DNA of 6,960 nucleotides from an uncultured Oscillibacter sp. (GTDB lineage: Bacteria; Bacillota; Clostridia; Oscillospirales; Oscillospiraceae), in the NCBI GenBank assembly GCA_905233795.1, contig CAJOFP010000077.1, positions 1-6,960 of the forward strand, written 5' to 3'. How positions within the stretch are numbered: position 1 is the stretch's first letter; the number at the start of each line of letters is the position of its first letter. The notes beneath the pieces were generated by a model. That model was not told the origin of the DNA and searched no databases. It saw nothing but the letters and a program-made list of their open reading frames with translations. The translations under genes were made by a program, and so were the position numbers. Below, piece after piece: positions 1 through 5,819 of this stretch.

Positions 1-319
1 GAATTTCCACACGTCCAAAAACAATCACGCTTTTGAAATTCAACGCCCATTCGCCGTCCCGGCGAAAGCCATTGTCATAGACGCAGAAAGAGACTTTGTC
101 ATGACGCCGTATCGCGTCGATTTTGTGACCTTTTTTTCCACTGTGAAAATATATTTTGCCGTCGTCCTCACAGAAAAAATGATTGATCGGCATACCGTAT
201 GGGTAATCGTCATCCCCCAGCACGGATAAAACCCCGCGCAATTCCCGTTTGAGAATCTCGATACATTCTTCTTGAGTCAGTTTTTGCTTGATACGCGTTA
301 TCTCTCGAAATATCGCCAT
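1..319 (-). CDS. Pyridoxamine 5'-phosphate oxidase-like flavin-binding protein (NimA-like group), C-terminus outside window
   Basis: The first 106 codons are visible, reading from an ATG at 319-317 to the left edge without a stop. The protein begins MAIFREITRIKQ and holds the stretches GVLSVLGDDDYPYG (about residues 29-42), KIYFHSGKKGHKIDAI (about 55-70) and KVSFCVYD (about 75-82). These match the split-barrel FMN-binding fold of the PPOX-like family that includes the 5-nitroimidazole resistance (Nim) proteins; complete members are around 150-160 residues, so about two thirds is present. Members bind flavin or haem in the cytoplasm, and most have no proven substrate. A GAGG lies 11 bases upstream of the ATG. 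Only 46 bases separate it from the peroxidase gene upstream on the same strand, with no terminator between, so co-transcription is likely. Drug resistance should not be assumed; the broader family is mostly uncharacterised. The family call is by remembered resemblance. Confidence 0.82.
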   Translation of the reverse strand, partial: MAIFREITRIKQKLTQEECIEILKRELRGVLSVLGDDDYPYGMPINHFFCEDDGKIYFHSGKKGHKIDAIRRHDKVSFCVYDNGFRRDGEWALNFKSVIVFGRVEI

Positions 320-365
320 AGATTATAATACCTCACAGGAAACGGGAAAAATTATATTAAATCAA

Positions 366-905
366 TTAAATTAAAGCGGCTATATCCGCCTCAAAACTCA
401 TAGGGTCGCTGGTGGGATCAAAACGCTTGACAACATTCCCGGAACGATCCGCAAGAAATTTCGTGAAATTCCATTTAATATCGCTCGGCTTTTTATAAGT
501 CGCGCTGATTTTCTCAATCCCTTTCATGACGGCTTTATTTTTCAGTCCCTGAATATCCTCGTCGGGCTGTTGGCTTTTTAAATAGCTATATAACGGCTCC
601 TCGTTTTCGCCGTTCACGTCGATTTTCGCCAACTGGTCAAAACTGGTCTGATATTTCGCGGTGCAAAACGCGTGAATTTCGTCCTCGTCGCCCGGCGCCT
701 GATGTCCGAACTGATTGCAGGGGAAGTCCAGAATTTCCAATCCCTGATCGTGATATTTTTTATATAACTTTTCCAGTCCCTCATATTGGGGGGTGAAGCC
801 GCAGCCGGTCGCGGTGTTGACGATTAATAAAACTTTGCCTTTCAGATCCGCCAGATCCAATACGGCGCCTTTACGGGCTTTCACTTTGTAATCATAAACG
901 CTCAT
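366..905 (-). CDS. Glutathione peroxidase family thiol peroxidase (cysteine type)
   Basis: This 179-residue cytoplasmic protein has a thioredoxin fold and should reduce hydrogen peroxide or organic hydroperoxides. The family landmarks are all present: NTATGCGFTPQY with the peroxidatic Cys35, FPCNQFGHQ (61-69), and KWNFTKFL (144-151). The catalytic tetrad aligns as Cys35, Gln69, Trp145 and Asn146. The active site carries Cys rather than selenocysteine. Cys81 in EIHAFC matches the resolving cysteine of thioredoxin-dependent members, so the electron donor is probably thioredoxin rather than glutathione (inference). Length is normal for a bacterial monomeric enzyme. The ATG at 905-903 is supported by GGAGG seven bases upstream. 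The gene diverges from the rhamnosidase gene and probably leads an operon with the PPOX-like gene. The region between 320 and 365 contains a TATAAT-like hexamer on the same strand, but no matching -35, so an internal promoter is not supported. Confidence 0.95.
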   Translation of the reverse strand: MSVYDYKVKARKGAVLDLADLKGKVLLIVNTATGCGFTPQYEGLEKLYKKYHDQGLEILDFPCNQFGHQAPGDEDEIHAFCTAKYQTSFDQLAKIDVNGENEEPLYSYLKSQQPDEDIQGLKNKAVMKGIEKISATYKKPSDIKWNFTKFLADRSGNVVKRFDPTSDPMSFEADIAALI

Positions 906-992
906 GTCAAATCCTCCGGTTTTATTTTATTATTATAAATATAATTATATTTATTTTTATTTGATAATATTTTCCGTTTCGTGTTTCGCTAT

Positions 993-1019
993 TTTATAAC
1001 AGGCATTTCAAAATTTCAA
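993..1019 (-). promoter_or_regulatory. Possible promoter for the peroxidase gene
   Basis: Read on the minus strand, TTGAAA (1019-1014) is followed after 15 bases by TATAAA (998-993), which is preceded by TG in extended -10 form (TGTTATAAA). This would give a leader of about 80 bases. The spacing is two bases short of ideal and the surrounding spacer is so AT-rich that chance -10 hexamers are frequent, for example at 932-937 and 944-949. It is offered as the best candidate only. Confidence 0.25.
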
Positions 1020-1100
1020 GTCCAAATTTGCGCTAAATTTTAATAATTTTTTACAGGCGATAATATATTAAAAATATATGAATAAACTATCAAGAAAATA

Positions 1101-1129
1101 TTGACAGTATAGGCGAAATAGCCTATAAT
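1101..1129 (+). promoter_or_regulatory. Consensus sigma-A promoter of the rhamnosidase gene
   Basis: TTGACA (1101-1106), a 17-base spacer and TATAAT (1124-1129) form a perfect match to the housekeeping sigma-factor consensus. Transcription would start near 1136, giving a leader of about 60 bases before the TTG start at 1198. A core this strong in front of a carbohydrate-degrading gene is usually held in check by a repressor, which fits the inverted repeat lying in its spacer. Confidence 0.9.
1108..1127. promoter_or_regulatory. 7-6-7 inverted repeat, probable operator
   Basis: TATAGGC (1108-1114) and GCCTATA (1121-1127) are perfect inverted copies separated by GAAATA. The repeat fills most of the promoter spacer and covers the first four bases of the -10 hexamer, so a bound dimer would block RNA polymerase. 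The cognate regulator is not in the window and the motif does not match an operator I know. I saw no second copy in the window. Confidence 0.6.
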
Positions 1130-1141
1130 AATTTTATATCA

Positions 1142-1158
1142 TTCCCCGATTTTGGGGG
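1142..1158 (+). promoter_or_regulatory. Small hairpin at the 5' end of the rhamnosidase leader
   Basis: CCCC (1144-1147) and GGGG (1154-1157) can pair around the loop GATTTT, with one extra T-G wobble pair, just downstream of the predicted transcription start. The same TTCCCC (1142-1147) could instead pair with the Shine-Dalgarno GGGGAG at 1186-1191. The stem is short; it may only protect the 5' end of the message or may be chance. Confidence 0.3.
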
Positions 1159-1185
1159 TTTTAAACAGGATCGCAATATCAGAAA

Positions 1186-1191
1186 GGGGAG
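1186..1191 (+). promoter_or_regulatory. Ribosome binding site that fixes a TTG start
   Basis: GGGGAG ends six bases before TTG at 1198-1200. This spacing, followed directly by the lipoprotein signal MKRKAKYLL, decides for TTG as the start codon; no ATG or GTG gives a better placed start for the signal peptide. Confidence 0.8.
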
Positions 1192-1197
1192 TCGAAA

Positions 1198-2016
1198 TTG
1201 AAGCGCAAAGCAAAATATTTGTTATCGCTGATTCTCGTGGGGGCGCTGATTTTAAGCGTTCTGTCCGGCTGCGGCGGCAATACGGGCAAATCCCCGGATG
1301 AATCGGACGCGCCGGAAGCGTCGCAATTATCGGGAACCGTCGTCACGGATTTGACCGTCAACGGCCTGACCAATCCGCTGGGGATTGAATTGGACGCGCC
1401 GTTTTTCGGCTGGCGTATGGAATCGGATCGCGTCGGCGCCGCGCAAAGTTCGTGGCATATCACAGTGACGGACCCGGACGGGGAAATCACATGGGACAGC
1501 GGTGAAGTGAACGACGCCGCGTCGCAAAATATTCTTTACGCGGGCGAGGATTTGAAACCCCAAACCCGGTATAACTGGAATCTGACTGTCACGGATGAAA
1601 ACGGGGATGAAATTTCTAATCAAGACGCTTATTTCGAGACTTCTCTTGGAGCGTCTTTGACGGATTCTAATTATACCGCGTGGAACGGCGCGGAGTGGAT
1701 CGGTTCGGATGAAATTTATTTCGACGCCGCCACGGCGAATTATTTTGATTTAGATATGACAGTGAAAATCCCGGAGGGCAATACAAAAGCCGGAGTGATA
1801 TTCGGCGCGGATGATTATCGTCTGAAAAATGACGCTATGAATATCTGGGGTTCTAAAACGTCTGGTTATTTCTGTTACGAGATTGATATTTCTGACGCGG
1901 ACGCGCCGAAATTAAATATTTACGTCGTGGGAATGCCCGCGCTCGGACAGGATATTGAAAACGACGCGGCGGAACCGGATTTCGTGATTGATATTCCGGA
2001 AATATTAACACGTTGA
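1198..2016 (+). CDS. N-terminal part of a surface lipoprotein alpha-L-rhamnosidase (GH78), broken from its catalytic part by a frameshift
   Basis: This 272-codon reading frame starts at TTG and opens with a lipoprotein signal: basic KRKAK, a hydrophobic stretch (about 7-21), and lipobox LSGC with the lipid-carrying Cys25. A polar Gly/Ser/Asp linker follows. Residues about 51-150 (TDLTVNGLTNPLGIE to YFETSL) match the Ig/fibronectin-like domain that begins family 78 rhamnosidases, including the phrase NPLGI.LDAPFFGW. Residues 162-169 read WNGAEWIG, the usual entry into the next module. From about 176 a beta-rich, lectin-like (jelly-roll) domain begins and is cut at TR272 by TGA (2014-2016). There is no catalytic domain here, and the rest of the lectin-like domain is in the next frame. 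Alone it would be a lipid-anchored binding domain; far more likely it is the first quarter of one enzyme of about 1,200 residues that acts on rhamnose-containing glycans outside the cell. Confidence 0.85.
   Translation: MKRKAKYLLSLILVGALILSVLSGCGGNTGKSPDESDAPEASQLSGTVVTDLTVNGLTNPLGIELDAPFFGWRMESDRVGAAQSSWHITVTDPDGEITWDSGEVNDAASQNILYAGEDLKPQTRYNWNLTVTDENGDEISNQDAYFETSLGASLTDSNYTAWNGAEWIGSDEIYFDAATANYFDLDMTVKIPEGNTKAGVIFGADDYRLKNDAMNIWGSKTSGYFCYEIDISDADAPKLNIYVVGMPALGQDIENDAAEPDFVIDIPEILTR
1992..2016 (+). other. Frameshift junction inside the rhamnosidase gene
   Basis: The upstream frame stops at TGA 2014-2016, while the downstream frame is open only from 1992 (a TGA in that frame lies at 1989-1991). 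The change of frame must therefore lie in these 25 bases. It is a -1 shift, as produced by loss of one base (or gain of two). One candidate site is the AAA run at 2000-2002; one more A would read DIPENINTLTNINQ straight through. No canonical X-XXY-YYZ slippery heptamer lies in the right phase, so programmed frameshifting is not supported. Confidence 0.75.
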
Positions 2017-4793
2017 CGAATATCAATCAAGTGACTTGTGAAATTAACGGACAAGTAATCGACGAAAACAGACAGTTAAATCCGCTGGGGAATACGCATG
2101 ATTATAACAGTTTTCCCAATGTAGCCAATATCGGTTTTGCTGTCCCGGCGGACGGACAGGCGATTTATAAAAATATAGCGATTCACTATCCCGGCGCGTA
2201 TGGCGACGAGGAAAAATACGAAATCGGCGATTTGTTCGGCGCGAATACCGGCGCGACGTATGCCGTTTTTGAGAATCTGGACGGCGTCAAGATAGACGGC
2301 GCCGAAATTCAGGTGGACGGCGGGGAAAACGGCGTTGTCGCTTACGCGAACCCGTCTTACGGATCGGCCCCCATGCTGAGAAGTGAATTTGACGCCGGCG
2401 ACAGTGAAATTGTATCCGCGAGATTGTATATCACGGCGCAAGGCATTTATGAAGCGTATATCAACGGCGAAAAAATCAGTGATACATGGTTCGCGCCGGG
2501 CAGTGAGGAATACGGAACTGTCATGCCCTATCAGGTTTATGATATTACGGAATTTCTGAAAACCGGCGCGAACGCGATTGGCGTGCAGTTAGCTGAAGGC
2601 TGGTGGAGCGGCTATCAGACGTATACAGTCACAAATTACGGCTATTACGGCGCGAAACAGGCGTTATTGGCGAGATTGGATATAAAATACGCCGATGATA
2701 AAACGGAAACTATAGTCACGAACACGGATGATTGGCAAGTATACAATCATGGACCTGTGGAATACGCGAGCAACTTCCACGGGGAGAGATATAACGCGAT
2801 AACTGAAGCGAATATGACCGGCTGGAGCGAAGCGGGTTATGACGTAAGCGAGTGGGAAAATCCGGTTGTGATTGAACCCAGATTGAATGATTTTACTTTC
2901 ATGACGCGTTATGACGAGCCGGGACGGATTGTCGGTGAGTTAGTCGCGCAGGCATGTTTTGGCGAAGTGAAAGAAAATTCCGGGGCGTATATTTATGACA
3001 TGGGCGAAAACGTCATGGGCGTTCCTAAGATTACAATACCGGACGGCTATGTAAACGAGGGCGATGAAATTATATTAAGATACGCGGAAACGCTTTACCC
3101 GGATTTGGAAGAGTATCAGGATAATGACACAGTCGGCATGATGATGACGGAAAATCTGCGCGGCGCGATGGTCACGGATTTCTATAAAGCAATCGACGGC
3201 GAACAGGTGATTGAGCCTCATTTCACGTTCCGGGGTTATAAATATATCGAAATCACGGGATTAAATCAGGCATTGCCGCTTGAAAACGTAAAATTAGAGA
3301 AGCTGTCATCGCTGGAAATGACTTCCAGTTATGAAAGCTCAAACGCGTCAGTCAACCGGCTGTTTTTGAATATATTAAATTCACAGACCAGCAATTTCTT
3401 CTATTTGCCGACGGATTGTCCCCAGCGCAATGAGAGAATGGGCTGGACCGGTGACGCGCAAGTATTTTCCAAAGCGGCGTCTTATAACGCGGATGTGTAT
3501 AATTTATATCGCAACTGGCTGAGAACATTCCGTAACTGTCAGTTTAAAGACGGGTCGTTGCCCGTGTTCGCGCCGACGTATGAGCCGAATTATGACACAA
3601 TCCCGCCCGGATTCGGGGGAATCTCTTGGGACGCGGCTTTGCTGATTATCCCGTATAATTTATATCAGGTTACGGGCAATCCGGCGATTATTCAGGATAA
3701 TATGGACGCGATTGGAAAATATCTGGATTATTTGGCGGCAAGTCCGCTGGTGATTCCCGAAGATGAAAATAATTTAGACACCGGAGAAATAATACCGGAA
3801 CTGACCGCGCAAGTGGGATTTTTAGCCGATTGGCTGTCTATCGACGACACGCCGCCCGGATTAATCAACGAAGCCGTATATGTTTATATTTTAGGTCTTG
3901 CGTCTGAAATGGCGGATATTATCGGCGAAGATGATCTTGCGAAAGACTATCAAGAGCGTTATCAGGCGGCGAAAGATAAATGGAACGAATTATATATAGA
4001 CCCCGAAACGGGAAAGACAGTCACGCCCGACGCCAAGCAGTTTAATACGTTCACTTATTCGGGTTATATGCTTGTGGAAGCCCATGAGGTTGACACGGAG
4101 GCGTCTTACGCGACGCCGTTGCGATATGGCGTAATCAACGACGCGAACGAGGCGAAAGCCGTCGAGAATTATGTAAAAACGATTGAAAAAGCCGATTATA
4201 AAATTACGTCGGGATTCTCCGGGACGCCGAATTTAGTACCCGTACTGACAAAATACGGCTATATCGACGAAGCGTATAAACTGTTTGAACAGACGGAATA
4301 TGCCTCTTGGCTGTATCCGGTATTAAACGGCGCGACTTCCGTCTGGGAACGCTGGAACTCGTACACGGTCGAGGGCGGTTTTAACGGCAATAATTCCATG
4401 AATTCTTTCGATCATTTTTCACTGGGCGCGATTTCCGAATGGATGATGGAATATCAATTAGGCATTTCCCAAGATACGCCGGGCTATCAGAAATTTGTAT
4501 TGCAACCCGTTGTCGGCGGGGATTTCACCTATGCCAATGGCGGTATCAAGTCCCCATACGGTGAGATTAAGAGCGGCTGGAAAGCCGAAAACGGCGTCAT
4601 GACGGAATACAGCATGACAGTTCCCGCCAACACAAGCGCGGAATTATATCTCCCGATTTCACAAGAGCAAGCCGAAAAAATTGAACTGCCGGAGGGCGTC
4701 AGCTTTACAGGCATGGAAACGCGGAACGCGTTGGACTGCGCGAAATTCAACGTCGTCGCGGGAACGTATACTTTAGAAATTCCCGGTGAATAA
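2013..4793 (+). CDS. Catalytic part of the GH78 alpha-L-rhamnosidase (inverting glycosidase releasing terminal L-rhamnose)
   Basis: The open frame codes for about 926 residues. The nominal start is TTG at 2013, overlapping the upstream stop as TTGA, without a convincing Shine-Dalgarno site, so independent translation is doubtful. Residues 1 to about 95 finish the lectin-like domain (NPLGNTHDYNSFP, VANIGFAVPADG). Next come the rhamnosidase N-domain (about 125-290, with GIYEAYINGEKIS from 144 and AEGWWSGY), a beta-sandwich domain (about 310-420, YDMGENVMGVPKI from 328), the (alpha/alpha)6 catalytic barrel (about 435-800) and a C-terminal beta domain (about 815-890, with VLQPVVGG). The barrel carries DCPQRNERMGWTGD with Asp468, Glu474 and Asp481, aligned with the substrate-binding acidic residues and general acid of the family, and VWERW with Glu779, aligned with the general base. 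All catalytic residues are intact. No rhamnose catabolic or transport genes flank it. Confidence 0.93.
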   Translation: MTNINQVTCEINGQVIDENRQLNPLGNTHDYNSFPNVANIGFAVPADGQAIYKNIAIHYPGAYGDEEKYEIGDLFGANTGATYAVFENLDGVKIDGAEIQVDGGENGVVAYANPSYGSAPMLRSEFDAGDSEIVSARLYITAQGIYEAYINGEKISDTWFAPGSEEYGTVMPYQVYDITEFLKTGANAIGVQLAEGWWSGYQTYTVTNYGYYGAKQALLARLDIKYADDKTETIVTNTDDWQVYNHGPVEYASNFHGERYNAITEANMTGWSEAGYDVSEWENPVVIEPRLNDFTFMTRYDEPGRIVGELVAQACFGEVKENSGAYIYDMGENVMGVPKITIPDGYVNEGDEIILRYAETLYPDLEEYQDNDTVGMMMTENLRGAMVTDFYKAIDGEQVIEPHFTFRGYKYIEITGLNQALPLENVKLEKLSSLEMTSSYESSNASVNRLFLNILNSQTSNFFYLPTDCPQRNERMGWTGDAQVFSKAASYNADVYNLYRNWLRTFRNCQFKDGSLPVFAPTYEPNYDTIPPGFGGISWDAALLIIPYNLYQVTGNPAIIQDNMDAIGKYLDYLAASPLVIPEDENNLDTGEIIPELTAQVGFLADWLSIDDTPPGLINEAVYVYILGLASEMADIIGEDDLAKDYQERYQAAKDKWNELYIDPETGKTVTPDAKQFNTFTYSGYMLVEAHEVDTEASYATPLRYGVINDANEAKAVENYVKTIEKADYKITSGFSGTPNLVPVLTKYGYIDEAYKLFEQTEYASWLYPVLNGATSVWERWNSYTVEGGFNGNNSMNSFDHFSLGAISEWMMEYQLGISQDTPGYQKFVLQPVVGGDFTYANGGIKSPYGEIKSGWKAENGVMTEYSMTVPANTSAELYLPISQEQAEKIELPEGVSFTGMETRNALDCAKFNVVAGTYTLEIPGE

Positions 4794-4854
4794 TTTTATA
4801 ATTTTATAAAATAACGCGAAATTTATAAAAAATTATAAAATTTCATGTAATTTA

Positions 4855-4890
4855 AAAAAGACCGCTTCACGCAAATGAGGCGGTCTTTTT
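4855..4890 (+). terminator. Strong intrinsic terminator after the rhamnosidase gene
   Basis: A 15-bp stem (4855-4869 with 4876-4890, one G-T wobble) built on AAGACCGC and GCGGTCTT closes the 6-base loop CGCAAA and runs into a T tract. The A tract on the other side makes it usable in both directions. It separates the rhamnosidase from the suf operon. Confidence 0.95.
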
Positions 4891-4933
4891 ATATTTTTAT
4901 AATTTATATAAAACGCGTGAACAATCGCGGCGC

Positions 4934-4945
4934 GTCAATCTTGAC
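4934..4945. promoter_or_regulatory. Short palindrome over the suf -35 element
   Basis: GTCAA (4934-4938) and TTGAC (4941-4945) are perfect inverted copies separated by TC, and the right arm is the -35 hexamer itself. It could be a regulator half-site pair, but 5-bp arms are short and half of the match is dictated by the TTGACA consensus, so chance is a real alternative. Confidence 0.3.
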
Positions 4946-4969
4946 AAAAAATGCCGTCCATGCTATACT
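4941..4969 (+). promoter_or_regulatory. Sigma-A promoter of the suf operon
   Basis: TTGACA (4941-4946), a 17-base spacer and TATACT (4964-4969), with an extended -10 TG at 4961-4962, make a near-consensus promoter. The start of transcription would be near 4976. It is the only well-formed promoter between the terminator at 4890 and the suf genes. Confidence 0.88.
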
Positions 4970-4975
4970 TGCGCC

Positions 4976-5066
4976 AATTCGCGTTATATATAATTTTTAT
5001 ATAATATTATATATTATATTATTATAAATATAGATAAGATTGATAAAATAAATAAGGGGCGCGGCC
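4976..5066 (+). other. AT-rich 5' leader of the suf operon
   Basis: About 90 bases of nearly pure A/T separate the promoter from the first gene. A 16-bp palindrome of A and T (4998-5013) lies in it, most easily explained by low complexity. No riboswitch fold or leader peptide was recognised. The leader ends with AAGGGG (5054-5059), seven bases before the ATG. Confidence 0.5.
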
Positions 5067-5819
5067 ATGCTGGAATTAAAAAATCTGTCGTTTTCCGTGA
5101 CGGAAAACGGATATAGTAAGCAAATTATTCATGATGTCAGTTTTGTTATACCGGATGATAAATTGATTGTCTTGACCGGTCCGAACGGTGGCGGCAAATC
5201 GACGCTGGCAAGATTGATCGCGGGCATTGAGAAACCCGATTCAGGACGGATTTTTTTTAACGGACAGGATATTACGGAAAAAAGCGTCACGGAACGGGCG
5301 CGTATGGGGATTAGTTACGCGTTTCAACAGCCGGTGAAATTCAAAGGCATTCAGGTTCTGGATTTGTTACGCTTCGCGGCGGGAAAAGAAAATCTCTCAA
5401 CGGCGGACGCCTGTGATTATCTCGCCACGGTGGGACTGTGCGCGAAAGATTATATTGACCGTGAAGTGAACGAAAGTCTGTCCGGGGGCGAATTAAAACG
5501 AATTGAAATCGCTACTGTATTGGCGCGGGGCGCGGCTTTGTCGGTATTCGACGAACCGGAAGCCGGCATTGATCTTTGGAGCTTTCAGAATTTAATACAG
5601 GCGTTCGACGGAATGCGCCGGTCGATTCCAAACAGTTCGTTTTTAATTATTTCTCATCAGGAGCGAATTTTAAATATCGCGGACGAGATTTTTGTCCTGA
5701 CGGACGGAAAATTGGACAAGCGCGGAGAGCGTGACGCGATTTTGCCGGATTTAATCGGCACGACATCGGCGGTCGCCGGATGCCGTAAAATCGAGGGAGG
5801 CGGCGAGTCCGTATGTTAA
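5067..5819 (+). CDS. sufC: SufC-like ABC ATPase of iron-sulfur cluster assembly
   Basis: This 250-residue soluble ATPase has every nucleotide-binding element: Walker A GPNGGGKST (38-46), Q-loop Gln at YAFQQP (84-89), signature LSGGE (138-142), Walker B ending in Asp162-Glu163, D-loop AGID (166-169) and switch His197. There is no membrane segment and no permease gene nearby. The partner gene overlapping its 3' end is a SufB-type scaffold, which marks it as a SufC that powers Fe-S cluster building rather than a transporter. The sequence FDEPEAGIDLWSF after Walker B is typical, from memory, of the SufC form that pairs with short SufB proteins in anaerobes and archaea and differs from the classical SufC version. 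The start ATG has AAGGGG seven bases upstream. The last codons (GGGESVC) overlap the start of the next gene, suggesting coupled translation and equal production of the two subunits. Confidence 0.93.
   Translation: MLELKNLSFSVTENGYSKQIIHDVSFVIPDDKLIVLTGPNGGGKSTLARLIAGIEKPDSGRIFFNGQDITEKSVTERARMGISYAFQQPVKFKGIQVLDLLRFAAGKENLSTADACDYLATVGLCAKDYIDREVNESLSGGELKRIEIATVLARGAALSVFDEPEAGIDLWSFQNLIQAFDGMRRSIPNSSFLIISHQERILNIADEIFVLTDGKLDKRGERDAILPDLIGTTSAVAGCRKIEGGGESVC

Noticed and set aside
320..365. Separate promoter for the PPOX-like gene
   Set aside because: A TATAAT hexamer on the minus strand (356-351) has no -35 partner at 16-18 bases, and chance TATAAT words are frequent in this AT-rich DNA.
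1179..1623. Two open frames on the minus strand opposite the rhamnosidase N-terminal part
   Set aside because: Their products have no domain or signal, start sites lack ribosome binding sites, and the plus-strand frame carries clear lipoprotein and GH78 features. They are shadows.
1998..2016. Programmed -1 ribosomal frameshift joining the two rhamnosidase frames
   Set aside because: No slippery heptamer occurs in phase in the only 25 bases where the shift can occur, and I saw no obvious downstream stimulatory hairpin.
2076..2441. Minus-strand open frame of 121 codons opposite the catalytic gene
   Set aside because: Arginine-rich, featureless translation typical of the antisense of Asp- and Gly-rich coding sequence.
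4529..4750. Minus-strand 73-codon frame opposite the rhamnosidase C-terminal domain
   Set aside because: It is opposite well conserved coding sequence, with no ribosome site or recognisable motif.
4998..5013. 16-bp A/T palindrome in the suf leader as an operator or origin element
   Set aside because: It is built from alternating A and T in a long low-complexity stretch, where such palindromes are expected.
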